DNA of 64,000 nucleotides from NCBI RefSeq assembly GCF_035825295.1, contig NZ_JAYMGI010000002.1, forward strand, positions 2,086,001 through 2,150,000. The letters are read 5' to 3'. The notes beneath the pieces were generated by a model. That model made no database searches and was not told the origin of the DNA. It saw only the letters and a list, made by a program, of their open reading frames with translations. The position numbers and the translations under genes are program-made. Source of the DNA: Actinacidiphila sp. DG2A-62. Lineage in GTDB: Bacteria; Actinomycetota; Actinomycetes; Streptomycetales; Streptomycetaceae. The stretch's first letter is position 1. Every line of letters starts with the position of its first letter. Shown piece after piece: positions 25,579 through 33,718 of this stretch.

Positions 25579-25592
25579 TTGCCATGTGGCAA
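25579..25592. promoter_or_regulatory. Palindrome upstream of the rsb operon
   Basis: TTGCCATGTGGCAA (6-base arms, 2-base centre) lies 60 bases before the rsbR-like start. A related 14-mer, TTGCCGTTTGACAA, lies at 23546-23559. MarR-type regulators often bind TTGC/GCAA palindromes, and two MarR genes flank the cluster; the assignment is inference. Confidence 0.4.
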
Positions 25593-25651
25593 CAATTGCC
25601 TCATGGTTCGCCGGAGGCGGGCAACCCGTTCCGGAGAGGGAGACGACGCAG

Positions 25652-26542
25652 GTGACGGAGTTCGACACGGCCGGCGACGCGGCGCGGGAGCTGGGGCGCT
25701 TCTTCGAGCGGCGCCGGGAGCAGATCGCCCAGCGGTGGGCCGACGCGGCGCTGTTCCGCACGGTCTTCACCCACTCCAGGGACGAGGCGGTCGAGGCCGC
25801 CAAGGCCGTGGTGGACGCGCTGGCCGAGGTGGCGGGCGCCTGGCGGCTGGAGGACGTCGAGGCGGCCGGCTTCGGCGGCGTGCGCGACCGGCTCGGCCGG
25901 ATGTCCGCGTCGCGCTCCCGGGCCGGGGTCGCCCCGGCGCGGATCGCCGGCGAGGTCGCCGACCTGCGCGAGCCGGTCGCCGCGCTGCTCCGCGGCGAGT
26001 TCGACGATCCCGGCGACGAGCACGGCCACGCGTGCCTGCTCGCGCTGACCGTGCTGATGGGAACCCTCCGGGTGGTGGTCATGCAGACCGCGCTGAGCGA
26101 GGGCGAGGAGCTGATCGCCCGTCAGCGGCAGCAACTGCTGGAGGTGGCCACCCCGGTCATCCGGCTGTGGGACGGCGTCGTCGCCGTACCGCTGATCGGC
26201 ACCCTGGACAGCGCGCGCAGCCAGACCGTGATGGAGAACCTGCTCGACGCGATCGTGACCCAGCCGGCCCGCTACGCCATCCTCGACATCACCGGCGTGC
26301 CGACCGTCGACTCCCTGGTGGCGCAGCACCTGATGAAGACCGTGGCCGCGGCCCGCCTGATGGGCGCGGAGTGCGTCGTGTCCGGCATCCGGCCGGCCAT
26401 CGCGCAGACCATCGTCCACCTCGGCATCGACCTCGGCTCGATCGTGACGCGCGCCACCCTCGCCGACGCCCTGGCCTACGCGCTGGCCCGGCAGGGCAGA
26501 GCGGTCTCCCCGGCTCCCGTCGCGGGAGCGCCGGCCCGATGA
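25652..26542 (+). CDS. rsbR: RsbR-like stressosome sensor (STAS C-terminal domain)
   Basis: 296 residues. The N-terminal helical part is a globin-like RsbR_N-type sensor (about 10-170). The linker LSEGEELIARQRQQLLEVATPVI is followed by the STAS domain (VPLIGTLDSARSQ; YAILDITGVPTVDSLVAQHL; SGIRPAIAQTIVHLGI). RsbR proteins build the stressosome core with RsbS and hold RsbT until stress. The phosphorylation site normally threonine in D-T is serine here (VDSLV). GTG 25652 has GGGAG 9 bases upstream. It overlaps the rsbS-like gene by ATGA. Confidence 0.85.
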   Translation: MTEFDTAGDAARELGRFFERRREQIAQRWADAALFRTVFTHSRDEAVEAAKAVVDALAEVAGAWRLEDVEAAGFGGVRDRLGRMSASRSRAGVAPARIAGEVADLREPVAALLRGEFDDPGDEHGHACLLALTVLMGTLRVVVMQTALSEGEELIARQRQQLLEVATPVIRLWDGVVAVPLIGTLDSARSQTVMENLLDAIVTQPARYAILDITGVPTVDSLVAQHLMKTVAAARLMGAECVVSGIRPAIAQTIVHLGIDLGSIVTRATLADALAYALARQGRAVSPAPVAGAPAR

Positions 26543-26982
26543 CCGATGCCCCCGCTGCCCCCGCCTCCCCCGCCTTTCTCGCGGCCACCGTCCCCGTGCT
26601 CGCGCTGGGGGACGTCCTGCTGGTCACCCTGAACGGCGACCTCCCCGACGGGGTCGCCGAACGGCTCCAGCACGACATCACCCACCGGATCGCCCACAGC
26701 CCGACCCCGGTCGGCGGCGTGGTGATCGACGTCTCCGGCGTCGGCATCGTCGACTCCTACCTCGGCCGCGTCCTCGCCGACATCGCGGCCGGCGCCCGGC
26801 TGCTGGCCGCGCGCACGGTGCTCGTCGGCATGCGCCCGGCCGTGGCCATCACCCTGGTCGAACTCGGGCTGTCCCTGCCCGGCCTGGAGACGGCGCTCAC
26901 CACCGGCGAGGCCCTGCGCCTGCTGGACCACCCGGCGGCGGCGCCGCCCCCGCGGCCGGAAGAACCGGAAGAGGGCGCGTGA
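26539..26982 (+). CDS. rsbS: RsbS-like STAS-domain stressosome scaffold
   Basis: 147 residues, essentially one STAS domain: VLALGDVLLVTLNGDLPDG, the phospho-acceptor loop VSGVGIVDSYLGRVL with the serine in DSYLG, and LVGMRPAVAITLVELGL. In Bacillus the RsbT kinase phosphorylates this serine to release itself. There is a Pro/Glu-rich tail. The start overlaps rsbR by four bases and the stop overlaps rsbT, so stoichiometric expression is expected. Confidence 0.87.
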   Translation: MTDAPAAPASPAFLAATVPVLALGDVLLVTLNGDLPDGVAERLQHDITHRIAHSPTPVGGVVIDVSGVGIVDSYLGRVLADIAAGARLLAARTVLVGMRPAVAITLVELGLSLPGLETALTTGEALRLLDHPAAAPPPRPEEPEEGA

Positions 26983-27425
26983 TGCACGCCCCACTCGCCC
27001 CCACCGCCACCCTCCCGATCGGCTCCGACGCGGACCTGGCCTGGATGCGCCAGCAGGTGCGCCAGATGACCGCCGACCTCGGGTTCACCCTCGTCCAGCA
27101 GACGAAACTGGTCACCGCGGCGAGCGAACTGGCGCGCAACACCCTCGTCCACGGCGGTGGAGGGCACGTGGAACTGACGCTCCTGGAGGACGGGCGGCGG
27201 CGCGGACTGCGGCTGTCCTTCGTCGACTCCGGCCCCGGCATCCGCGACGTCGCGTCGGCCATGACCGACGGGTACACCACCGGCGGGGGCCTGGGCATGG
27301 GCCTGAGCGGGGCCAGACGGCTTGTCCAGGAGTTCGCCCTGGACACCCGCCCCGGCCAGGGCACCAGGGTCACCGTCGCCGACTGGACCTCCGCCCTGCC
27401 CGCACCGCGCGGAGGCGGGGCATGA
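26982..27425 (+). CDS. rsbT: RsbT-like switch kinase
   Basis: 147 residues of GHKL ATPase fold: the N box in ASELARNTLVHGGGG, G1 in DSGPGI and G2 in GGGLGMGLSGARRL. In stressosomes RsbT phosphorylates RsbR and RsbS, then leaves and activates the RsbU phosphatase. ATG 26982 overlaps the rsbS stop (TGATG); the GTG three bases earlier is also possible. The 3' end overlaps the next gene by ATGA. Confidence 0.88.
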   Translation: MHAPLAPTATLPIGSDADLAWMRQQVRQMTADLGFTLVQQTKLVTAASELARNTLVHGGGGHVELTLLEDGRRRGLRLSFVDSGPGIRDVASAMTDGYTTGGGLGMGLSGARRLVQEFALDTRPGQGTRVTVADWTSALPAPRGGGA

Positions 27426-28486
27426 GCAGGGTCTGGGACGTCCCGGTGCTGGAGAGCACCCGGATCAAGGACGTGCAGACCGCCGCGGAGACCGCCTGCC
27501 GCCACGCGGGGTTCGACGCGCACGCCACAGCGGTCGCCGCGCTGGTGGCCACCGAACTGGCGACCAACCTCGTCAAGCACGCCGCCGCCGGCCGTATCGT
27601 CATCGGCCTGGTGGGCGCCGCCCGCGTCGGCGCGGACGCCGCGCCCGGCGTGCAGATCAGCTCGCTCGACCACGGGCCGGGCATCGGCGACGTCCCGATC
27701 GCCCTGCAGGACGGCTACACCACCGCCGTCTCCTCCCTGGGCGCGGGTCTGGGCGCCTGTCTGCGGCTGGCCGACGAGTTCAGCCTGCACAGCCGGCCGG
27801 GCCAGGGCACCGTCGCCGTCGCGCGGATCGGCCCGCCGCGCCCGCCGGGAGCACCGCGCGAGCGGTCCGACGCGCCCGGCGGCGGCGCCCGCGCCGGGGG
27901 CATCAACGTTCCTCTGGCGTACGCCGAGCACTCCGGGGACGCCTTCGCCTGGACCCGCTCCGGCCCCCGCGTCACCCTGATGCTCGCCGACGGGCTCGGC
28001 CACGGCGCGGGGGCGGCCGAGGCGTCCACCGCCGCGGTCGAGGCGCTGCGCCGCCACGCCGACCTGCCCCCCGCCGAGATCCTCCGCCGCCTGAACGACG
28101 CGCTGCGCCCCACCCGCGGCGCCGCGGTCAGCGTCGGCCAGGTCGACGAGGACACCGGCCGGCTGTCCTTCGCCGGCGTGGGCAACGTCGGCGCCCGGCT
28201 GCGTGCCGGCGGGCGGTGGCGGCACCTGCCCACCCACCCGGGCATCGTGGGCGCCCACTTCCCCGCCTCCGTGCCGGTGCACCAGGCGCCCTGGCGGACC
28301 GACAGCCTGCTGGTCGTGCACAGCGACGGCCTGCCCGGCCGCTGGACGCCGCCGGAGGACCCGGAGGTCCTCGCCTGCGAGCCGCCGGTGCTGGCCGCGG
28401 TCGTCCTGCGGAACGCCGGCAGCACCGCGAGCCCGCTGCGCGACGACACCAGCGTGGCGGTACTGGCCCCCGGCCGCGGGGCGTGA
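27422..28486 (+). CDS. Fused GHKL kinase and PP2C phosphatase (RsbT/RsbX-like)
   Basis: 354 residues. Residues 1-135 are a second GHKL ATPase (ATELATNLVKHA, DHGPGI, SLGAGLGACLRLAD); after a Pro-rich linker, 155-352 is an RsbX-like phosphatase (LMLADGLGHGAGAAEAS, HSDGLPGRW, DDTSVAVL) with its aspartates retained. A kinase and its opposing phosphatase in one chain could set and reset the phosphorylation of the STAS partners. It is translationally coupled on the 5' side, with 4 bases to the next gene. Confidence 0.85.
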   Translation: MSRVWDVPVLESTRIKDVQTAAETACRHAGFDAHATAVAALVATELATNLVKHAAAGRIVIGLVGAARVGADAAPGVQISSLDHGPGIGDVPIALQDGYTTAVSSLGAGLGACLRLADEFSLHSRPGQGTVAVARIGPPRPPGAPRERSDAPGGGARAGGINVPLAYAEHSGDAFAWTRSGPRVTLMLADGLGHGAGAAEASTAAVEALRRHADLPPAEILRRLNDALRPTRGAAVSVGQVDEDTGRLSFAGVGNVGARLRAGGRWRHLPTHPGIVGAHFPASVPVHQAPWRTDSLLVVHSDGLPGRWTPPEDPEVLACEPPVLAAVVLRNAGSTASPLRDDTSVAVLAPGRGA

Positions 28487-28490
28487 GCCC

Positions 28491-30413
28491 ATGACCGTCA
28501 CCCGTGCCGTGAGGAGGATCGGCTCCCTCGCCGACGCCGCCGCGGCCCGCGCCGCCCTGGCGCGGGTCGCCGCGGACGGCGACGCGCCGGCGCTGCCCCG
28601 GGCCCGGTTCCTGTCCGCGCTGACCGCACGGCTGCGCCGCTGCCTGGACGAGGGCGGCGAGTGGACGCTCCTGCTGCACCTGCACGCCCCCGCCGACGGA
28701 CAGGACGGCCGGCTCGACGTCCGCCTCCGGCCGGCCCGCCGAACCCGCCCGCGGCCCGGCGAGGACGAGCCGGAGCCCGTCCCCGCGCGACGGCGCGAGG
28801 ACGGGCCGGCGCCCGCTTCCGTCCGGCCGGGCGAGGACGAGCCCGTGCTCACCTGCCCGCTGCGCCGCCCGGTGGCCCGGGACAGCCTCCGCGGCGGGAT
28901 ACCGGCGGCCGAGGCCCTGCTGCGGGCCGACGAGGACACCGCGGCGGTGCTGGGCGCGCTGGACCAGCAGGAGCAGGTGGTACGGCTCTACCGCGAGGAG
29001 CTGCACCACACCAACCAGGGGGTGCTGGCCCTGCACGCGGAGCTGGACGCCGCGGCGCTCGCCCAGCGCGAACTGCTGGACGCCGAACGCGCCGCCCACG
29101 AAGCGGCCGAGCGGGCGCGGCGCCTGCTGACCTTCCTCGCCGACGCGAGCGCGGCCGTCACGGCGTCCCTCAGCCACACCGACGTCCTGCGCTGCCTCTC
29201 CGAACTGCTGGTCCCCGACTACGCGCGGCACATCGACGTGTGGATCTTCGAGGAGGAAGCCGACGAACAGCGCCCGCGCGGCTCGGAACAGCACTCGGCG
29301 GCCGCGGTGGTGGCCGCCCGCACCGGCCGCCCGCAGCACGCGGCGCCCCACGCCGGCGGCCTGCCCGGGGTCGACGACCTGCCGCCCTCCGCGCTCAGCC
29401 CGGACCGCGCGCTGCTGGCCATACCGCTCGTGGCGCAGCGCACGATGGGCGTGGTGACCCTCACCGCGCCCGGCGCCCGCTTCGACGCGGACACCTCGGT
29501 GATGCTGGTGGAGCTCGCCCGCCGGGCCGGCGTCGCCCTGGACAACGCCCGCCGCTACGAACAGCACCGCGACACGGCCGAGGCGCTGCAACGCGCCCAG
29601 CTCACCGACCTGCCGACGCAGCCGGGCCTGCTTCTGGCCGCCCGCTACCTCCCCGCCACCGGGGGCATGAACATCGGCGGCGACTGGTACGACGCCTTCC
29701 GCCAGCCCGACGGGAGCCTGCTCGCCGTCATCGGCGACGTCACCGGCCACGGACTGCGCGCCGCCGTGGTCATGGGCCAGTTGCGCACGGCGCTGCGCGC
29801 CTACGCCATCGAGGCCGGCGACAGTCCCGGCCGGATCCTGACACGGCTGCACCGCATGCTCCGGCACCTGCAGCCCGATCTCTACGCCACCGCGCTGATC
29901 GCACGGTTCCGGCCGGGCGAGACCCGCGTCGTGTGGGCCTCGGCCGGCCATCCGCCGGCCGTCGCCCGCACGGCGGACGGCGCCGTGCGGACCCTGGACG
30001 CCAAGCCCGGCGTGATGCTCGGCATCCCGGTGCCGTACGAGTACCCGGACCACGCCGTCGACCTGCCGCCCGGCTCGTCGCTGGTGCTGTACACCGACGG
30101 GCTGGTCGAGCGCAGGGCGCTGGGCATCGACCCCGGCATCGACCGCCTCGTCCGGGCCGTGGCGGGGCTGCGCGCCCCGGACCTGGAGGAGGACGTGGAG
30201 GCCGCCGCCGACTCCCTGCTGCGACCGCTCATGGCGGACTGCGAGGGGAACGACGACGTCTGCCTCATGCTGTGCCACGTTTTGGCGTCGGCGCGGGACG
30301 GCCACCGCGGCGCCCGGCCGGCCGCCGCCCTCGCGCGCGGCGCGGCGCCGCCGCGCGAGCGGCCCCGGCCGCGGGACGGCCACCGGGCGGCGGTCCAGGG
30401 CCGTCCGCGGTGA
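28491..30413 (+). CDS. GAF-PP2C phosphatase (RsbU-like output)
   Basis: 640 residues. A basic/acidic variable N-terminus is followed by a coiled coil (about 165-215, LDQQEQVVRLYREELHH), a GAF domain (about 215-380) and a complete SpoIIE/PP2C domain (GGDWYDAF, GDVTGHGLRAAVVMGQL, LYTDGLVERR, GNDDVCLML). It is the last gene of the operon and the natural target of the RsbT-like kinase. Its substrate would be an anti-anti-sigma factor encoded elsewhere, since none besides the STAS proteins here is visible. The tail of 40 residues is Arg/Pro-rich. Confidence 0.87.
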   Translation: MTVTRAVRRIGSLADAAAARAALARVAADGDAPALPRARFLSALTARLRRCLDEGGEWTLLLHLHAPADGQDGRLDVRLRPARRTRPRPGEDEPEPVPARRREDGPAPASVRPGEDEPVLTCPLRRPVARDSLRGGIPAAEALLRADEDTAAVLGALDQQEQVVRLYREELHHTNQGVLALHAELDAAALAQRELLDAERAAHEAAERARRLLTFLADASAAVTASLSHTDVLRCLSELLVPDYARHIDVWIFEEEADEQRPRGSEQHSAAAVVAARTGRPQHAAPHAGGLPGVDDLPPSALSPDRALLAIPLVAQRTMGVVTLTAPGARFDADTSVMLVELARRAGVALDNARRYEQHRDTAEALQRAQLTDLPTQPGLLLAARYLPATGGMNIGGDWYDAFRQPDGSLLAVIGDVTGHGLRAAVVMGQLRTALRAYAIEAGDSPGRILTRLHRMLRHLQPDLYATALIARFRPGETRVVWASAGHPPAVARTADGAVRTLDAKPGVMLGIPVPYEYPDHAVDLPPGSSLVLYTDGLVERRALGIDPGIDRLVRAVAGLRAPDLEEDVEAAADSLLRPLMADCEGNDDVCLMLCHVLASARDGHRGARPAAALARGAAPPRERPRPRDGHRAAVQGRPR

Positions 30414-30414
30414 C

Positions 30415-30464
30415 GCGGCTCAGCTGGTCGGCCGGCGCCGCGGCTCAGCTGGTCGGCCGGCGCC
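30415..30464. repeat. Perfect 25-base tandem duplication at a gene end
   Basis: The 25 bases 30415-30439 are repeated exactly at 30440-30464. The second copy includes the stop and last codons of the MarR-like gene, so the first is a duplicate of its 3' end. Confidence 0.85.
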
Positions 30465-30951
30465 GCGGCGCGGCGCGCGCGTCCTCCCGCGCCACCGCGA
30501 AGGCGCGCAGACCGCGGCTGAGCGCCGCCCGCTCGCCCGCCCCCATGGCGGCCAGCGCCGCGACCAGGGCCCGCGCCCGCAGCGCGGCGATCTCGTCCAG
30601 GAGGTGCCGGCCGTGCCGGGTGAGGTTCAGCCGCACCTCGCGGCGCCGGCTGGGATGCAGCACGCGTTCCAGCAGACCGGCCGCCTCCAGCCGGTCGCAC
30701 AGCCTGCTGGCGGTGGGAAGGCCGATGTCCATGCTCGCGGCCAGCCCGGTGAGGTTCAGGCCGGGCGCCGCCTCCATGACCTTCAGCGCCCTCAACTGAT
30801 GGAGCGACAGCCGCAGGCTCGCGTTCTGGGCGGCCTGCATCCACAGGTGCGACAGGCTCTCCACGGCATCGGCGATCTCCAGCGCGAGGGAACCGGCGTC
30901 CTCGCCGGCCCTCTCTGGCTGGTCGTCCCCGAACCCACCGAGACGCGTCAC
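30445..30951 (-). CDS. MarR-family regulator
   Basis: 168 residues. The winged helix is visible as LHQLRALKVMEAAPGLNLTG, PTASRLCDRLEAAGLLERV and SRRREVRLNLTRHGRHLLDE. GTG 30951 follows GGAAG at 10 bases. It closes the signalling block, convergent with the last phosphatase gene, and is similar to the MarR-like protein at 23697. A ligand is not predictable. Together they may gate expression of the partner-switching operon. Confidence 0.85.
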   Translation of the reverse strand: MTRLGGFGDDQPERAGEDAGSLALEIADAVESLSHLWMQAAQNASLRLSLHQLRALKVMEAAPGLNLTGLAASMDIGLPTASRLCDRLEAAGLLERVLHPSRRREVRLNLTRHGRHLLDEIAALRARALVAALAAMGAGERAALSRGLRAFAVAREDARAAPRRRPTS

Positions 30952-31154
30952 GAACGTGTCACTTCCGGTCTCTGCCCGCCCGTACGGATTCCGCCCTCGT
31001 CCGGGTCCCGTTTCCACGCGGTACCCGCAGAGCCGCCGGACGCCGTACGTCCTCACTCGCGCACCGCCTGCCCCACCTGACCCGCCGCACACGCGCCGCG
31101 CGCGCCCCGGCGGCGTCCAAGGACCGGCCCCCGCCCGCCTGGTGCGAGGGTCGC

Positions 31155-31988
31155 CTAGTGCGGCGGCCGTGTCGCGGCGATCTCGGCCGCCGTCCGGACG
31201 AACGCGGCGAGCGCGCGGTCGCGGCGCTCCTCGGGCCAGACGGCGAGCAGGGTCGTACGGCGACCGTCGACCGGCACGGCGGCCAGGTCCCGGCCCAGGT
31301 GGCGTGCCACGGACTCGGGCAGCACGGCGACCATGCGGCCGAGGGCGATCAGCTCGGCCACCTGCCCGGTGTCCTTGATGACCGGCCCGCTGCCCGGTGA
31401 GTCCGCGGTCCACCGCGGCACGGTCTCCCCGGCCAGGTCGTCCATGCGCACGGACGCGCTCCCGGCCAGCGGGTGGGTGCGCGGCAGCACCGCCATCTCG
31501 CGTTCGGTCAGCAACTCCTCGGTGGCCAGGCCCTCCAGGTCGTCCTGCGGCAGCCGTAGCAGCGCGACGTCCGCGGTTCCGTCGCGCAGCAGGGCCTTCT
31601 CCTCGCCGATCCCGCAGATCGTCACCTCGACGTCGACCGCGTCGGGGTGGGCGGCGAATTCCTCGAGGACGGAGGCGAGCAGGCCGGCGTCGCCGCCCGG
31701 CTTCGTCACCAGCGTCAGCCGCCGCGCCTGCCCGGCGCGCCGTGCCAACTGCTCCGCCGCCGCGAGCGTGGAGAGCGCCTTGCGGCCCTCGCTCAGCAGG
31801 ACCTCGCCGGCCCGGGTGAGCGAGACCTGGCGGCTCGTACGCTCCAGCAGCCTGACGCCCAGCCTCCGTTCCAGCCGGTTGATCGCCCGGGACAGCGGGG
31901 GTTGGGCGATACCGAGCCGCGCGGCGGCCCGGGTGAAGTTCCGCTCCTCCGCGACCGCGACGTAATAGGCCAGCTCCCGCGAATCCAT
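31155..31988 (-). CDS. LysR-family regulator
   Basis: 277 residues. The N-terminal winged helix-turn-helix (YYVAVAEERNFTRAAARL, PPLSRAINRLERRLGVRLLE) is followed by the periplasmic-binding-like effector domain. The ATG at 31988 starts directly before the conserved region. It is divergent from the SnoaL-like gene with 70 bases between starts, the usual arrangement of LysR with its target. Confidence 0.9.
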   Translation of the reverse strand: MDSRELAYYVAVAEERNFTRAAARLGIAQPPLSRAINRLERRLGVRLLERTSRQVSLTRAGEVLLSEGRKALSTLAAAEQLARRAGQARRLTLVTKPGGDAGLLASVLEEFAAHPDAVDVEVTICGIGEEKALLRDGTADVALLRLPQDDLEGLATEELLTEREMAVLPRTHPLAGSASVRMDDLAGETVPRWTADSPGSGPVIKDTGQVAELIALGRMVAVLPESVARHLGRDLAAVPVDGRRTTLLAVWPEERRDRALAAFVRTAAEIAATRPPH

Positions 31989-32058
31989 ACCCCCAGGGTA
32001 TGGGCGGGCGCACCGATCGGTCTTGGCGCCGTTCGCGGCCGGCTGCTGGACTGAAGCC

Positions 32059-32484
32059 ATGACAGGAAACGTCGACGGCGAATCCAACGCCGACCGCATG
32101 CGGCTCTTCGTCGAGCAGGTGCAGCACGAGGGGCGGTTCGAGCTGATCGACAGGCTCGTGCACGCCGACTACCGCAACCACACGACCGAACCGGGGCAGG
32201 GAGCCGACCGGGAAGGGCTCCTGGCCACCATGGTCGCCCTGCACGCGGCCTTCTCCGACCTGTCCGTACGGGTCCTGCACTGCGTGGGCGACGGAGATCT
32301 CGTGGCCACCCACAAGATCTTCAGCGCCAGGCACACCGGCCCGTGGTTCGGCGTTCCCCCGTCCGGCAACGAGGTCCGGTTCCGCGTGATGGACCTGGTC
32401 CGGTACCGGGACGGGCAGATGGCCGAACACTGGGCCGTCGCCGACGCGTTGAGCCTGCTGCGGCAGACCGGCGCGCTCTCCTGA
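32059..32484 (+). CDS. SnoaL-like polyketide-cyclase/ester-cyclase-fold protein
   Basis: 141 residues with the NTF2-like fold. MRLFVEQVQHEGRFELIDRLVHADYRNH opens the domain, HTGPWFGVPPSGNEVRF is the family signature, and VRYRDGQMAEHWAVAD closes it. Members bind small hydrophobic molecules; some cyclise polyketides, many are uncharacterised. It is probably controlled by the divergent LysR. No polyketide genes are nearby, so a biosynthetic role is not supported. Confidence 0.82.
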   Translation: MTGNVDGESNADRMRLFVEQVQHEGRFELIDRLVHADYRNHTTEPGQGADREGLLATMVALHAAFSDLSVRVLHCVGDGDLVATHKIFSARHTGPWFGVPPSGNEVRFRVMDLVRYRDGQMAEHWAVADALSLLRQTGALS

Positions 32485-32530
32485 GCCGAGCGGCCAGGCG
32501 CTGCGGGCGGGAAGCGCTCACCGTGCGGGC

Positions 32531-32592
32531 GGCGGGACGGGAGGCGCCGCGCCGTCCGAGCGGCGGGACGGGAAGCGCCGCGCCGTCCGAGC
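32531..32592. repeat. 31-base tandem duplication
   Basis: Bases 32531-32561 recur at 32562-32592 with one change (G to A) in the intergenic space between two convergent genes. Confidence 0.85.
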
Positions 32593-32611
32593 GGCGCGCG
32601 CGGGGCGCGGC

Positions 32612-33571
32612 TCAGCCGATGTGCAGCACGGTCTTGCCGCGCAGCCGCGCCGTCCGGGGTTCGCCGGCCAGGGCTCGCGGCGCGTCGTCGAGGGTCAGCG
32701 TCGTGCCGATGACGGGTCGGATGCCGCCGGCGGCGGCGAGTCCCACGAGGTCGCCGAGCCGCTCCGGCTTGCGGTCGAGCGTGTAGCGCGCGGCGCGGAC
32801 GCGTGCGTCGGCCATCAGCTGGTCGTCGAGGCCGAAGGCGGTCGACAGCAGCGTGCCGCCGTCCTTCACCGCGCCGGCCAGGCCACTGGTGAGGGAACGG
32901 TCGCCGACGAGGTCGAGGACCGCGTCGAGGCCGTCGGGGGCGAGCCGGCGCACCGCCTCGTCGAGGGGCCGCGCCCCGCGGACGAGGATCTCGGCGGCGC
33001 CGAGTTCGCGCACCTGCTCGGCGTGCTGGGCGGACGCGGTGGCGAGGGTCCGGATGCCGCGGGCCGCCGCTGCCTGCACCGCGAAGGTGCCGACGCCTCC
33101 GGTGGCGCCGAGGACGAGCAGGGTGCCGCCTTCGGGCACCCGGGCGTGCTCGATCGCGCCGAGCGCGGTCATCCCGGCGGTCGGCAGCGCGGCGGCCACC
33201 TCGCTCGGCATCCCGGCGGGGACGGTCGTCAGCGCGCCGAGCGCCGGCTCCTCCTGGACGACGCAGACCTCGGCGAAGGTCCCGAACTGCAGCGGCCGGC
33301 TCCAGAACTGGCCGACGACCCGGTCGCCCACGCGGAATCGCGACACGTCGTCACCGACCGCGGTCACGGTGCCGGCGCCGTCCATCCCGAGCGTGAGGGG
33401 GAACCGGTACTCCCCGAGCCGTTCCAGAGCGCCGGACGCGATGGCCGTGTCCAGCGGGTTGAGCGCCGCCGCCTCGACGGTGACCTGGACCTGGCCGGGG
33501 CCGGGTTCGGGCACGGGCAGCTTCCTGAGCCGCGGGGTGTCGCCGAAGCGCTCGATGGTGAGGGCGCGCAT
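32612..33571 (-). CDS. Zinc-free medium-chain oxidoreductase (quinone reductase type)
   Basis: 319 residues. AAALNPLDTAIASG and TLGMDGAGTVTAVGDDV form the GroES-like domain; LLVLGATGGVGTFAVQAAAARG is the NADPH site. It likely reduces quinones or alkenals. It is the second such enzyme in the window and shares only the family framework with the one at 21905. It is divergent from a LysR gene that probably controls it. Confidence 0.88.
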   Translation of the reverse strand: MRALTIERFGDTPRLRKLPVPEPGPGQVQVTVEAAALNPLDTAIASGALERLGEYRFPLTLGMDGAGTVTAVGDDVSRFRVGDRVVGQFWSRPLQFGTFAEVCVVQEEPALGALTTVPAGMPSEVAAALPTAGMTALGAIEHARVPEGGTLLVLGATGGVGTFAVQAAAARGIRTLATASAQHAEQVRELGAAEILVRGARPLDEAVRRLAPDGLDAVLDLVGDRSLTSGLAGAVKDGGTLLSTAFGLDDQLMADARVRAARYTLDRKPERLGDLVGLAAAGGIRPVIGTTLTLDDAPRALAGEPRTARLRGKTVLHIG

Positions 33572-33705
33572 GTGTCTCTCCGTTCTGCCGCGGAGCCGTT
33601 CGCCCGCCGCGACACCAGCGTGGGGTCGAGGTGAGGCCCGGGGGAACGACCGATCCGGCAGCCATCAGGAACAAAAAGGTAGTAATCCCGGTGCCGGGCG
33701 GGTCG

Positions 33706-33711
33706 TAATGT
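33706..33711 (+). promoter_or_regulatory. -10 box of a possible leaderless lysR transcript
   Basis: TAATGT ends 7 bases before the ATG at 33719 and no ribosome site is present, so the transcript would begin at the start codon. Confidence 0.4.
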
Positions 33712-33718
33712 GGTTCCC

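Noticed and set aside
32059..32484. Part of a polyketide antibiotic cluster, based on the SnoaL-like fold
   Set aside because: No ketosynthase, acyl carrier or other polyketide genes lie nearby.
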